The notes under the pieces: generated by a model | Told to the model about the DNA's origin: nothing | What the model saw: only the letters and a program-made list of their open reading frames with translations | Databases searched by the model: none | Made by a program: the position numbers and the translations under genes | DNA from: Chitinophagaceae bacterium | GTDB lineage: Bacteria; Bacteroidota; Bacteroidia; Chitinophagales; Chitinophagaceae | DNA length: 64,000 nt | Direction: 5' to 3' | NCBI GenBank assembly: GCA_016787085.1 | Contig: JAEUVJ010000023.1 | Span: forward strand, 62,001-126,000 | Shown here: in pieces, positions 24,344 to 34,745 of the stretch | Layout: each line of letters starts with the position of its first letter | How positions within the stretch are numbered: position 1 is the stretch's first letter

Positions 24344-27300
24344 TTAATACCCCTTCAACCCCTTCGCACTCCTGTCTTCAAACTTCGGCCGCGGATACAA
24401 TACCCTTGGTTTCTCTTTCACCAGCTTCATCGCTTCCTGTACGGCACGCAGCAATTGCGGGTCGGTACCTTTGGCCAGTTGTGCCGGGTCATCCCATATT
24501 TCAATATCGGGTTTTATGCCATACCCTTCGGCGAACCATTTACCATCGGCGCCAAATAACCGGGCATCGGGTACCGTGATGTTGCCGCCATCCATCAGCC
24601 GGTGACCGGTGGCGGGCCCTACCAGTATGCCGAGTGTTCTTTCGCCGATGATAGGTCCGAGTTTCAGTTGCTGGAAAGCCCAGGGAAAAGCATCCCCGCC
24701 GGAACCGGCCCAGCCATTAATGAGCATCACTTTGGGTGCATCGTTGCCTCTTTGCGGCCATCTTGTAATATCGGCATTGCGCCAGGCAATATTATAAATG
24801 TTCGGCCGGTTGAGCATTTCAATAAAACGGTCACCCAGTTGCCCGCCGGCATTGAAACGTTCATCAATCACAAATCCTTCTTTATCTATCTGTGCATAGA
24901 ACTGGCGCATCAGTTCTGTTTGTCCCTGTGTGCCGGTATTGGGCATATACATATAACCCAGTTTACCGCCGGAAAGCTCTTCCACTTTTTTGCGGTTGCC
25001 TTCTATCCATTCCAGGTGGCGGAGCCTTGCTTCTTCCTGCGGCTGCAGGGTTTTGAGGATCACTTCCCGTGAGCCATCGAAAGAGGGTTTGCTATTGACA
25101 CGCAATGCCACTGTTTTACCGGCCAGTCCTTCAAACATGGCATAGGGATCCATAGCCGGATCGAGGTTGCGTCCATTGACAGAAAGAATATAATCCCCCT
25201 CTTTTACATTGATACCGGATGCGTCGAACGGAGACCTCACTTCATTATCCCATCCGGCCGGTCTTACGATACGTTTTACTTTATAAAAATTATTATCAAG
25301 CGCCCAGTCAATACCGAGAAATCCGTTGGTACGGTTCTTTGCCTGCTCAAGGTCGCCGCCATTGACATAGGTATGCCCGGCGCTGAGTTCTGATACCATC
25401 TCCTGCAGGATATTATTCACATCCCATCGGGTGACCGCATCATTCATCAGGGCGCTGTAGTCTTTGCGCACCTGCTTCCAGTCCACCTGCTGCATACCGG
25501 GGTCATAGAAGAAATCGCGGTAGCGGCGCCAGGTATCATTGAAGAGCTGCGTCCATTCTTCTTTGGGCTGAAGTACCATTTCCATTTCGGCCGTACGCAG
25601 CAGTTTGTCCAGCTTCTGGTCGGGATTTACTTTGATGATACCAAAACCACCGCTGTTGTTGCGGGCAAGGATGTTCTTGCCATCCGGCTTAGTAACATAA
25701 GCCGAAGAATTGGCGAGCAGGGTCTTTTCTTCCCGCTTCTCAATATCATATAAATTAATAGAGGCCTGGCCGCCGGTAGTGCCGGTATTGGGGAAACGGA
25801 CATAAACGAGTTTGCCTTCGGGAGCAAACAATCCACCCATATTGCCGGCAGGCACAGGAAGTATCTCCAGCCTGCGTTCGATCGTTTCGGGTTCTACTTT
25901 ACTGGCGGCAGCGATGGGTTTGGCTGCTTTCTTTGCGGTATCTGTCGGTGCTTTGGAGGCAGATGCCGTATCTGATTTCGCCTCGTCGTTCTTTGCAAAA
26001 AGTAAAGAAGGAGTGGCCGGGTCGAGAGTAGCTACGGCGAGCTGCGTACTGTTGGGATAGATCCAGGTGTTGTCAAAATTGCTGTAAGCCGGATTGAAGT
26101 TCCGGTTGGTAGCAAAGAACAGGTATTTGCCTGCCGCATCAAATACAGGATTAAAATCGTTGTAGTAACCGGAAGTGGCCTGGTACAATTTTTTCTTTTC
26201 GATGCTGTACAAAAAGACCGCATTGTTGAGATTGGCGACTCCCTTTGAATAAGCGATCCATTTATTATCAGGCGACCAGTTTACGGAAAACCCTTGTAAA
26301 GCGCTATAGGTACGATCAGTAGGCTTATCAATGGTTTCGAGTGTCTTGTCGGCAATGGTCAGCAATTTTATTTCCTGCAGGTCGTTGATGAATACGATCT
26401 TCTTGCTGTCAGGCGACCAGGAAAGGTTCCAGCCCATACCTTTCCCGAAATCAGTGATTTTTTTTGCCTGCCCTGTGGCGTTGTCGCGGAGCCATATTTC
26501 ATTCTCGCCGCTTTCATCACTCCAGTAAGCGAGCCATTTGCCATTGGGTGACCAGGAAGGATTCCGTTCCCAGGCGCCGCTGGTATTGGTAAGATTGATG
26601 ATGACGCCATTTTCAGCCGGTACGCTGAAGAGCTCACCTCTTGCTTCGAAGACGGTGCGTTTGGCATCGGGTGAAATATCAAAGCCCGTGATGCTGTTGC
26701 CAACATTCACGGTGCGTGGCATCAGCGTGGAGATATCGGCCACTACATTGATCTTTACTTCTGTCTGTTTGTTCGTGGCAAGATTGAGCAGGTATAATCT
26801 TCCGCCCGCTTCAAATACCAGTTCAGCAGGTCCGGCAGACATGTGATTGATATCAATATCATCAAAAGTGGTAAGTGCTGTCTTTGATTTTTTATCTGCA
26901 TCATAGACCCATATATTCCTTCTTTTGTTAGAGCCGGCATCGGATACATAATAAACCTTATTACCCACCCATACCGGTTTTCCTTCCGTGGCATCGCTTT
27001 GGGTAATATTATCGGCCGCTCCTTTTTTCAGATCGTAGATGAGTACATCAGAAGCCAGGCCGCTGCGTATTCTTTTGAAAGGATAATTCTCTGTGATCTT
27101 TGTAACATACGTGATGCTGTTGCCATCCGGTGAAAAAGAAGCCAGCTCACCATAAGGCACCGGGAGTTTTTCGGGTAAACCTCCTTTGACAGATACAAGG
27201 TATAGTTGCCTGTATGCCGGTGTGCCGCTTTCACGACCCGAAGCAAAGAGTACCCGTTTGCCATCGGGATGCCAATCGAGGACACGGTCAGGTCCGGAAT

Positions 27301-27607
27301 GCCAGGTGAGCCGTGCCGGCACACCGCCACTCACGGGCATGGTATATACATCGGTATTGCCATCATAGGTGGCAGAGAAGGCCAGCGTTTTTCCATCCGG
27401 GGAAAACCTTGGAAACGCTTCTTCACCGGTGGAAGAAGTGATGCGGTTAGCTGTACCTCCTGATTTGGGTACGATCCAGATATCGCCACCATACACAAAT
27501 GCGATCTGCGTAGCCGATACATCCGGAAAACGGAAAAGACGTGCATCAATCTGTGCCAGGGTGCTGAGAGAGGATAATAAAGCGGAGAGGAAAACTATTT
27601 TTTTCAT
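24344..27607 (-). CDS. Tricorn-like S41 family protease, secreted
   Basis: The 1087-residue protein has a signal peptide to about residue 18 (LSTLAQ), then a long beta-propeller region with repeated FSPDGK and PDGKRV blades (about 20-560), a Ser/Ala-rich linker, a tricorn core domain, a PDZ-like domain (INVKEGDYILSVNG, about 800-815) and a C-terminal S41 protease domain. The catalytic Ser lies in GWAGSGGDAFP near residue 975. Such proteins degrade peptides in the periplasm or at the cell surface of Bacteroidota. The 3' end of the gene has been duplicated and decayed next door (23961-24090). It stands alone, with no operon partner downstream. Confidence 0.88.
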   Translation of the reverse strand: MKKIVFLSALLSSLSTLAQIDARLFRFPDVSATQIAFVYGGDIWIVPKSGGTANRITSSTGEEAFPRFSPDGKTLAFSATYDGNTDVYTMPVSGGVPARLTWHSGPDRVLDWHPDGKRVLFASGRESGTPAYRQLYLVSVKGGLPEKLPVPYGELASFSPDGNSITYVTKITENYPFKRIRSGLASDVLIYDLKKGAADNITQSDATEGKPVWVGNKVYYVSDAGSNKRRNIWVYDADKKSKTALTTFDDIDINHMSAGPAELVFEAGGRLYLLNLATNKQTEVKINVVADISTLMPRTVNVGNSITGFDISPDAKRTVFEARGELFSVPAENGVIINLTNTSGAWERNPSWSPNGKWLAYWSDESGENEIWLRDNATGQAKKITDFGKGMGWNLSWSPDSKKIVFINDLQEIKLLTIADKTLETIDKPTDRTYSALQGFSVNWSPDNKWIAYSKGVANLNNAVFLYSIEKKKLYQATSGYYNDFNPVFDAAGKYLFFATNRNFNPAYSNFDNTWIYPNSTQLAVATLDPATPSLLFAKNDEAKSDTASASKAPTDTAKKAAKPIAAASKVEPETIERRLEILPVPAGNMGGLFAPEGKLVYVRFPNTGTTGGQASINLYDIEKREEKTLLANSSAYVTKPDGKNILARNNSGGFGIIKVNPDQKLDKLLRTAEMEMVLQPKEEWTQLFNDTWRRYRDFFYDPGMQQVDWKQVRKDYSALMNDAVTRWDVNNILQEMVSELSAGHTYVNGGDLEQAKNRTNGFLGIDWALDNNFYKVKRIVRPAGWDNEVRSPFDASGINVKEGDYILSVNGRNLDPAMDPYAMFEGLAGKTVALRVNSKPSFDGSREVILKTLQPQEEARLRHLEWIEGNRKKVEELSGGKLGYMYMPNTGTQGQTELMRQFYAQIDKEGFVIDERFNAGGQLGDRFIEMLNRPNIYNIAWRNADITRWPQRGNDAPKVMLINGWAGSGGDAFPWAFQQLKLGPIIGERTLGILVGPATGHRLMDGGNITVPDARLFGADGKWFAEGYGIKPDIEIWDDPAQLAKGTDPQLLRAVQEAMKLVKEKPRVLYPRPKFEDRSAKGLKGY

Positions 27608-27790
27608 AAACAGTTTTTTAAATGAAAAAAGAAATGCAGAAGAGCTTTTGAAGGTAGGAAATAAACGATCATGAATTCAGGCAACATGATGAATGGAAAT
27701 GATACCGGTTCCGGTATGCCTGTGTTTCATTAAAGACAACGTTGTCAAAATGCTTCCTGGAAGACTAATTTGTCGAACATTGTTACATAT

Positions 27791-27818
27791 AAAAACCCCC
27801 GCTAAGGGCAGGGGTTTT
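27791..27818 (-). terminator. Intrinsic terminator of the minus-strand lipoprotein gene
   Basis: AAAACCCC pairs with GGGGTTTT around a short loop (27791-27818), and the minus strand ends in GGGTTTTTATATG. It lies 20 bases after the stop of the gene at 27838-28377. Confidence 0.75.
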
Positions 27819-27837
27819 ATGGCTGGTATTTTCAGGA

Positions 27838-28377
27838 TCATTTTTTTCTTGTATGTCGGTCATACTGTAGCAGCATATCGGCTTTACCATCTTTATTGAT
27901 ACGCCAGGTTTCCATCAGTTCTGTGGTGTCAATTTTGCCCTTGCTGTCCGTATTGATCTCTTTGGCCCATACGAGCACCCAGTTTTCTTTTTTGTCGGTG
28001 CTGTACGTCGCTATCACCGCATGAACGGTATCTATTACGGAAGTGTACCCGGCACGGCCCCTTTTCCAGCGGGCCATCATGCTGTCGGCGCCGACCACCA
28101 TACTATTATCACTGTGGAAAGCAACGATGGTATCGGCGATCCAGTTTTTCATATTATCCAGTTTATTTTCTTCCCAGTCTTTCCAGCTTCCCTGTAAGAT
28201 CATAGCGCTGTAGGCAGGGTTACCCGGTTCAAAGGAAGAAGAATAAGCAGCGGTATAAGGCAATGTGACGGCAGACTTGTCCGTCTTTGTTTCGCCGCCT
28301 GCAGTATCCGTTTTTTTCTCATCGTTGCAGGCCGCCAGAACAAAAGCAGCAGTAAGGCATAAAAAGAACTGTTTCAT
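27838..28377 (-). CDS. NTF2-like lipoprotein, paralog of 18830-19375
   Basis: The 179-residue protein has a lipobox (LAACNDEK, Cys near residue 17) and a Thr/Gly-rich linker, then an NTF2-like domain. Motifs shared with the protein at 18830-19375 are YTAAYSSS, WKDWEENKLD (versus YKDWADGNM), and YSTDKKENW. It is transcribed in the opposite direction and lies on the other side of the accessory island. The function is unknown. Confidence 0.75.
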   Translation of the reverse strand: MKQFFLCLTAAFVLAACNDEKKTDTAGGETKTDKSAVTLPYTAAYSSSFEPGNPAYSAMILQGSWKDWEENKLDNMKNWIADTIVAFHSDNSMVVGADSMMARWKRGRAGYTSVIDTVHAVIATYSTDKKENWVLVWAKEINTDSKGKIDTTELMETWRINKDGKADMLLQYDRHTRKK

Positions 28378-28579
28378 TATCTAGAGGTGTTGGTTACATG
28401 ATCGTGGCTGAACAGATACATTCAGTCCGTTGTTTTGACGGGGATGCGGGAGGGAACAGAAAAAGAGGACGGTAATGGAGAAAGGTAGATCAATTAACCC
28501 GAGTTATACACGGATACAATCACAGCCGGTGAAAATTCATATCAATTGTCAACGGGACCCGCTGCTTCAAAAGACAACC

Positions 28580-31504
28580 TTACTTTACCAGCACCTCATC
28601 AATGAACAAATGACTGGGTGAACCGCCGCTTTCATGCCACAAGGGTAAAACACCGCCACTGATGGCTTTTACTTTTATGAACCGGGCTTTGGCGTTCACC
28701 GCAGCGCCGAGCACCTGGTGTGTGATCCCTTTTGTATCTGTACCGGTTTTGTTTTGCACCGTGATCAGCGGGATATACTTTTTTCCGTCATCGCTTATTT
28801 CAAACTGTACTTCTTTGGGATAAACGATCCACGGGCTTACTTCCTGCAATACATGTATGCCCACATAGCGTAAAGGCTTTATCGTTTGCCGGTCAATGAT
28901 GGCTTCAAAGTCTTTGGCAAAATAACTCTGCCATTCCCCGTTCTTCCAGTTCTCATTGCCCATAATGCCATCAATCAATGCGTTTTTGCCACCGGCTGTG
29001 TACATGGGATGCACTTCGCTCAATACGGTAATACTTAAACCGGCAGGCACCCGGTGAAATTGCCGTTGCGTCACCGGGCTTCTGATGCCCTTCTTTTGCG
29101 CATATATTTTTACCAGCGATGTATAGTTTATCGTAAACGGTTTGGTATAACGGATAAACGCCGTTGCTTCTTTTCCTTCCGGCTGCACACTATAATAAAT
29201 GGCAGCAGCAGGATCAAGATGTTTCAGTTTGACCGGTAAAATATTTTTGAACTTATAGCTATCCATATCAAAATACGGCACGGCCGTGAACTGATCATCG
29301 GGCAGCAGGGAATGAGACATGTCTTTGCCTGATATACCACGTTTTTTATTGGGCGTATCACTCATGTCAAATACCAACTCGCCACCTTCAGCCATATCGG
29401 TATGATGAATATAGGTAAGCGGATGAGCTTTGTTATTCAGCCATACATCCTTTACATAAAAGTTCTGCTGTGCATGGTTTTTTGCCCTGATGATAAATGT
29501 TTTTCCGTTTTCCAGGTTCATTTTCACTTCTTCAAATAAAGGTGTACCCAGTGCATACACACCACTGCCGGGAGTAACGGGATAAAAACCCATGGCGCTG
29601 AGTACAAACCAGGCGCTCATCTGTCCGCAATCTTCATTGCCGATCAATCCGTCAGGGTTATTGGGATAGAATTCCGTGCATATATTATGCACCAGTTCCT
29701 GTGTGCGCCAGGGTTTGCCGGCATAATTGAACAAATAGGCGATGTGATGACTCGGCTCATTGCCATGTGCATACTGTCCGATCAGCCCGGTAACATCGGC
29801 CTGGTCACGGCCGCTCAGTTTGTTTTGCGTGGTAAAGAGTTCTTCGAGTTTTTGTGCGAATGCAGTATTGCCGCCATAGATCTTTTTCAGCCCGTCAATA
29901 TCCTGCTGTGCGGTAAACGAATAATGCCAGGCATTGCCTTCGGTAAAAAAATTGTTGACTTCCGTTGCATCGAAAGGAGAATACCAGAAACCCTGCACTT
30001 TGCCGCGGATATGTTTGCTGCGGGGATCAAAGAGATTGCGGTATTGCAATGACCGGTTACTGTATTTTTGATACACATCTATATTACCGGTCCACCGGGC
30101 GAACTCCGCTATACACCAGTCGTCGTATGCATATTCTACTGTTTTGGAAGCGCTTTCATGATCGCCGTCATTACTGATAAAACCTTGTTGTATGTACTGA
30201 GGCAGACCATAGCGTTTGCTTTCGGCATAGTCTGTCATTGCTTTCAGTGCCAGTTGCGTATCAAAATCACGGATCCCTTTCTGGTATGCATCCACGATCA
30301 CAGGCACGGCATGGTAACCGATCATGCAGAAGGTCTCGTTGCCGCTGAGTTCCCATACGGGTAACATACCGCCATATTTATATTGGGCGAGAAAGGTGTT
30401 GATCCAGTCATTGGTCCTTTTGCGGTTGATGATGGACATCAGCGGGTGTAAGGCCCGGTGCGTATCCCATAAAGAGAATACAGAGTAATTGGTAAACCCT
30501 TCGGTTTTGTGCACCTTCAGGTCGGTGCCCCGGTAGTCACCATTCACGTCGGTATATACATTGGGGGCGAGCATCGAATGATACAATGCTGCATAAAAAG
30601 CCACCTGCTGGTCATGTGAGCCGCCTTTGATCTGAATCTTGCTTAGTTCTTTATTCCATGCTTCTTCTGCATTTTTCTTTACCGCATCAAAGCCCCAGTC
30701 AGGTATTTCCGCATCAAGATTGAGTTTGGCATTTTCCATACTAACGCCGGAGATACCCGTTTTTACCCGTATCGTTTTAGTATCCTTTACATCAAAAACA
30801 AAATACGATTTGATATTCTTTCCGGAAGCTGAACGAACGTCTTTCTGTAATACATTATTCAAGGCAATGCCGTATTCTTTGACCGGTCTTTCAAACCGCA
30901 TATAAAAGAAAACCGTCTGATCCTGTGCCCATGATCTGCTGCGGCGCATACCTTTGATTTCATACTCATTCGCTATTTCCAGCGATGATTCCAGCACTTC
31001 ATCCCGGTGTTGCAGGTCGAGTATTATTTTTCCTTCTGTAGCAGTTGCATCAAAAGTATAAGCATGCATACCTGATCGTACCGATGTGGTCAGTGCTGCT
31101 TTGATGTGATGTTTATCCAGTATCACTTCATAATAACCCGGAGACGCTTTTTCATTGGCGTGTGAGAAAGGAGAAGCATAGTCTTTATTCATCCATTTTA
31201 CGTCACCGGCAAAAGGCATCAGCAGTACATCGCAGTAATCGGCAATACCTGTTCCGCTTAAATGTGTATGAGAAAAACCATAGATAATGGAATCGGAATA
31301 GTGATAGCCGCTGCAGCCATCCCATCCTTCGAGCCGGGTATCGGGACTGAGCTGCATCATACCAAAAGGCATGGAGGCGCCGGGATAGGTATGGCCATGC
31401 CCGCCGGTGCCGATAAAGGGATTGACAAGAGAGGTATAGTTGGTTTGTGCTAAAATGCCTGTATGTATCAGCAACAGCAATAAGGTGAGGCGGGCTGGTT
31501 TCAT
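28580..31504 (-). CDS. GH92 family alpha-mannosidase with C-terminal discoidin-like domain
   Basis: With the ATG at 31504 the protein has about 974 residues, beginning with a signal peptide (LLLLLIHTGILAQ). GH92 motifs run through the catalytic region: FIGTGGHGHTYPGA, GCSGYHYSD, HYSFTAQQD and NEDCGQMSAW, whose acidic residue acts with a bound calcium. A CHB_HEX-like segment and an F5/8 type C-like carbohydrate-binding domain occupy the last 250 residues. It releases mannose from alpha-mannosides outside the cytoplasm, usually from N-glycans or yeast mannan. There is no SusCD pair in the window. A frame open to 31579 adds an unlikely leader. Confidence 0.9.
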   Translation of the reverse strand: MKPARLTLLLLLIHTGILAQTNYTSLVNPFIGTGGHGHTYPGASMPFGMMQLSPDTRLEGWDGCSGYHYSDSIIYGFSHTHLSGTGIADYCDVLLMPFAGDVKWMNKDYASPFSHANEKASPGYYEVILDKHHIKAALTTSVRSGMHAYTFDATATEGKIILDLQHRDEVLESSLEIANEYEIKGMRRSRSWAQDQTVFFYMRFERPVKEYGIALNNVLQKDVRSASGKNIKSYFVFDVKDTKTIRVKTGISGVSMENAKLNLDAEIPDWGFDAVKKNAEEAWNKELSKIQIKGGSHDQQVAFYAALYHSMLAPNVYTDVNGDYRGTDLKVHKTEGFTNYSVFSLWDTHRALHPLMSIINRKRTNDWINTFLAQYKYGGMLPVWELSGNETFCMIGYHAVPVIVDAYQKGIRDFDTQLALKAMTDYAESKRYGLPQYIQQGFISNDGDHESASKTVEYAYDDWCIAEFARWTGNIDVYQKYSNRSLQYRNLFDPRSKHIRGKVQGFWYSPFDATEVNNFFTEGNAWHYSFTAQQDIDGLKKIYGGNTAFAQKLEELFTTQNKLSGRDQADVTGLIGQYAHGNEPSHHIAYLFNYAGKPWRTQELVHNICTEFYPNNPDGLIGNEDCGQMSAWFVLSAMGFYPVTPGSGVYALGTPLFEEVKMNLENGKTFIIRAKNHAQQNFYVKDVWLNNKAHPLTYIHHTDMAEGGELVFDMSDTPNKKRGISGKDMSHSLLPDDQFTAVPYFDMDSYKFKNILPVKLKHLDPAAAIYYSVQPEGKEATAFIRYTKPFTINYTSLVKIYAQKKGIRSPVTQRQFHRVPAGLSITVLSEVHPMYTAGGKNALIDGIMGNENWKNGEWQSYFAKDFEAIIDRQTIKPLRYVGIHVLQEVSPWIVYPKEVQFEISDDGKKYIPLITVQNKTGTDTKGITHQVLGAAVNAKARFIKVKAISGGVLPLWHESGGSPSHLFIDEVLVK

Positions 31505-31692
31505 GTGTCCGGTTTTCGCATGCGAAGTAAGGATAATACAGGGATATAGTGCCGGTACCCTGTATTTTGTAATGCACAAAATGAATCCCCTTATTAAAAT
31601 CAGCCGCTTTCCTGCCGCAGGTCATGACCTGGGCGGGAGATGGGTGCTACCTTTTCAGAGGTCGTTATTCGTTTCATTTTAATACTTGAACT

Positions 31693-32271
31693 ATGAAATA
31701 CATTTTTCTGCTTTGTGCGGTTTGGCTGTCTGCTTCGGTCAGCGCACAGGACTGGGCAAAGCAGTATGACCTGGTAGAGGATTGTAACTGCGGACTGGTG
31801 CATGTGACCAAAGGCGAAAAACATGGGTTTGTAACAAAAGAAGGCAAACAGGTGGTGCCACCCGTGTATGACAATGCCCATCATTTCAGCGAAGGGGTAG
31901 CTGCTGTAAAAAAAGACGGCCGCTGGGGATTTATTGATTCAACAGGAAAAGAAGTACTGGACCTGCAATTCGGCGATGCCGGCAGTTTTACCGAAGGACT
32001 GGCCGTAGTGATGAAAGACGGTAACTATGGATACATTGACCATAGCGGTAAAGTGGTCATACCATTTGGCTTTACCAAAGCGGTTCCTTTTTCAGAAGGG
32101 CTGGCTGCCGTTAATAAGAATGGCGTCTGGGGTTATATTGACAAAACCGGAACAGAGGTGATCGCCTGCAAATACGGTTTTGCGGGTTCATTCAGTAAGG
32201 GTGTGGCCAAAGTGATGAAAAGCGGCAAATGGACCACGATAGATAAGAATGAAAAGAAGGTCAGTGATTAG
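31693..32271 (+). CDS. Secreted WG-repeat protein
   Basis: The 192-residue product has a signal peptide (SASVSAQ, to about residue 19) and about five WG repeats, each near 22 residues with the form xWGFID-x-G-x-V and F-x-EG-L/V-A-x-V. WG repeats form a beta structure and are common in Bacteroidota exported proteins; their ligand is not known. It has no operon partner and is divergent from the mannosidase. Confidence 0.82.
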   Translation: MKYIFLLCAVWLSASVSAQDWAKQYDLVEDCNCGLVHVTKGEKHGFVTKEGKQVVPPVYDNAHHFSEGVAAVKKDGRWGFIDSTGKEVLDLQFGDAGSFTEGLAVVMKDGNYGYIDHSGKVVIPFGFTKAVPFSEGLAAVNKNGVWGYIDKTGTEVIACKYGFAGSFSKGVAKVMKSGKWTTIDKNEKKVSD

Positions 32272-32362
32272 ATTTTGCAGATCATTCCCTGAAACAGACA
32301 GGGCCTCCGAAGAGACCCTGCTGAACCATTAAACCTTAGCCTTAATCGAAATAGAAAGACGT

Positions 32363-33010
32363 TTATACTTCTGTAGCCAGCTGGCTGTGATTGATATAAT
32401 TTATCAATGCAGCCACATTGCGCATATTGAGTTTTTTCAGGATGTTGTAGCGGTGCACTTCCACCGTTTTGACGGAGATATTGATATTCTCTGCGATCTC
32501 CCGGGATGAATATCCCTTCTTCAGGTAACTGATGATATCCATTTCACGGCGGGAAAGCAAATGAAGTCCTCCCGGCTGTTCTTCACCATTCAGGGCCTGG
32601 TCGGAAATAATGTTCCTGATCTCTTCACAGATATATTTCCGGTTGTTATGCACTTCGATGATCGCTTTCACCATTTCTTCCTGCGAGGAATTCTTAGTTA
32701 CATAACCCATGGCGCCGGACTGTATCATTTTTTTGGCATATGCGGGCTGGGTATGCAGGGATACGCCAAGGATCTTCGAACCGGGAGAGAACTTACGGAT
32801 CTGCACCGTGGCTTCAAAGCCATTCATACCCGTCAGGTTGATATCCATGAGCACAATATGAGGGCGCAGATTTTTAGCCAGTTCGATCGCCTCTTCCCCG
32901 CTGCCGCACATACCCGCTACTTTGAAGCGGGGGTCCGAATTGAACTGCAGGGCCAGCGATTCCCTCACCAGGGTGTGGTCGTCGGTTATCAGAATGGTGA
33001 TCTTTTCCAT
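32363..33010 (-). CDS. NarL/FixJ family response regulator
   Basis: The 215-residue protein has a receiver domain (residues 5-120) with acidic pocket ITDDHT, phosphorylation Asp in LMDINL near residue 56, and Lys in YVTKNSS. A LuxR-type helix-turn-helix is at about 150-205 (LLSRREMDIISYLKKGYSSREIAE, then ISVKTVEVHRYNI). No histidine kinase gene is in the window, so it is an orphan. It lies downstream of puuD, same strand, 233 bases away. Confidence 0.88.
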   Translation of the reverse strand: MEKITILITDDHTLVRESLALQFNSDPRFKVAGMCGSGEEAIELAKNLRPHIVLMDINLTGMNGFEATVQIRKFSPGSKILGVSLHTQPAYAKKMIQSGAMGYVTKNSSQEEMVKAIIEVHNNRKYICEEIRNIISDQALNGEEQPGGLHLLSRREMDIISYLKKGYSSREIAENINISVKTVEVHRYNILKKLNMRNVAALINYINHSQLATEV

Positions 33011-33243
33011 AGTCGTTGATTAAGGGTGGCGCTATTGGATTTCATCAGGGTACCGGATATCGGATTTAAAAACGGGGCATTTATACACTCGATTTTTTGT
33101 TTTCACAGGATGAACGGGCAGTACAAAGATGAGAAACCGGCAGCCCGGGAAAAATAGTTGCGGCTGCTATGTTTTTGTAGTTATAATTCTACTTGCCGGC
33201 ATGGGGTAACTATATGAGAACAAAGAGATTTTGCCTGCAACGT

Positions 33244-34632
33244 TTATTTTAAAGAAGCGCCCTGTTCTATCCAGCACCGGATGATGTCCCGTTCTTCAGG
33301 CGTCATATTGGTCTTATTGTTCTGCGGCATGGTGTGGGTGACTACTACCCGTTGCTGGATCAGGTCTTTTTTGGCACCGATCTCCTGTGGGGTATCATAC
33401 TTCACGCCGTTGGGAGCTGTGGTATAAATATCATCTGTTGGCCGTGATGAATGACAGGAAGCACATCGTTGCTGAATGATGGTATTGACTTCTGCAAAAC
33501 TGACTTCTTTACATTTCGTGCCCGCAGTTTGTGGTGCCGTGACATACGCCACGGCTAATAAAATGATCACGGATACCGGCAGTATCCAAACACTCAAGCG
33601 GCCCTGTTCACGCAGGTTGAGCCAGTGCTTGACACCTGCGGTGCCGATGGATATAGCTGCCAGCACAGCCCACTGGTATTGATTTCCGAACGTGGAAGGA
33701 AAGTGATTGCTGACCATCACGAACAATACCGGCAGTGTGAAGTAATTGTTGTGAATGGAACGGAACAGGGCATTCTTTCCTTTTTGTGCATCAGGCATCA
33801 GCCTCCTTTTAGCCGCATTCACCATTGCTTTTTGCGAAGGAATGATGACAAAAAAAACATTTGCCGCCATCAGGGTGCCGGTCATGGCCCCGAAATGAAT
33901 GAATGCTGCCCGGGCGCTGAATACCTGGCTGTAGAACCAGGCAAAACCGGTAAGTATAATGATGCCGGTAACAGCAAACAGCAGCGGGTTCTTCTTTAAT
34001 GGCGACTTGCATAGTTGGTCGTAGATGATCCATGCGATGATAAAGGAGCCTGTGCCGATGCCGATAGCCTGTACGGCTGACAACTTCAGTACACTGGGAT
34101 CCACGAGCATGGCAGCGGCATTGAAATAATAAATGATGAACAGCAACGCAAAACCCGACACCCAGGTAAAGTACGCTTCGTATTTGAACCAGTGAAGATG
34201 CCTTGGTATTTCTTTGGGCGCCACTTTGTACTTTTCGAGATAATAAAAGCCGCCGCCATGCACGGCCCATAAGTTACCGGCGAGTTCATCCCGTACATTC
34301 TCGGTTCTGTTCAATGCGTTCTCGAGAAAAACAAAATAGAAAGAAGCGCCGATCCAGGCGATACCGAATGTGATATGCATCACACGGACGACGATGTTCA
34401 GCCATTCCATGATATGACCTTCATACGGAGTGCCTTTGAACTGAAAATAAATACAGGCGATCAGCGCAATGACCGTAACGACGATGCCTGCATAAAGCCA
34501 GCCCAGTATCAGCGAGGTTCTTTCTTTCTCTTTTTCAACACAGGTCTTATAATGAGCATATACACTATAGGTCATGACGATCATCATAATGAGGACAAGG
34601 GACAATATGATGAGCAGGATGAGGGGGAGCAT
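33244..34632 (-). CDS. puuD: Membrane-bound urate hydroxylase PuuD with cytochrome c domain
   Basis: The protein has about nine membrane helices and a C-terminal cytochrome c domain with the haem motif CASCH (about 70 residues from the end) and a later MPQNN Met ligand. PuuD oxidises urate to 5-hydroxyisourate and passes electrons to its c-type haem and the respiratory chain, unlike soluble cofactorless urate oxidase. The helix with VVRVMHITFGIAWIGASFYF, and the pair AVHGGGFYYLEKYKV, match the family. The ATG at 34632 is preferred to a TTG at 34641. It is divergent from allB, whose operon carries out the following steps. Confidence 0.9.
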   Translation of the reverse strand: MLPLILLIILSLVLIMMIVMTYSVYAHYKTCVEKEKERTSLILGWLYAGIVVTVIALIACIYFQFKGTPYEGHIMEWLNIVVRVMHITFGIAWIGASFYFVFLENALNRTENVRDELAGNLWAVHGGGFYYLEKYKVAPKEIPRHLHWFKYEAYFTWVSGFALLFIIYYFNAAAMLVDPSVLKLSAVQAIGIGTGSFIIAWIIYDQLCKSPLKKNPLLFAVTGIIILTGFAWFYSQVFSARAAFIHFGAMTGTLMAANVFFVIIPSQKAMVNAAKRRLMPDAQKGKNALFRSIHNNYFTLPVLFVMVSNHFPSTFGNQYQWAVLAAISIGTAGVKHWLNLREQGRLSVWILPVSVIILLAVAYVTAPQTAGTKCKEVSFAEVNTIIQQRCASCHSSRPTDDIYTTAPNGVKYDTPQEIGAKKDLIQQRVVVTHTMPQNNKTNMTPEERDIIRCWIEQGASLK

Positions 34633-34745
34633 TGGTGACAATGAAAATAGAAAAAATGTTTTGATTCCCCAGCCCCGGCCTTCATACCGGGAAAGAAGAG
34701 GAAATGGGATTTAACCCATTCATCCCGGATTGTTTATTTTTAATC

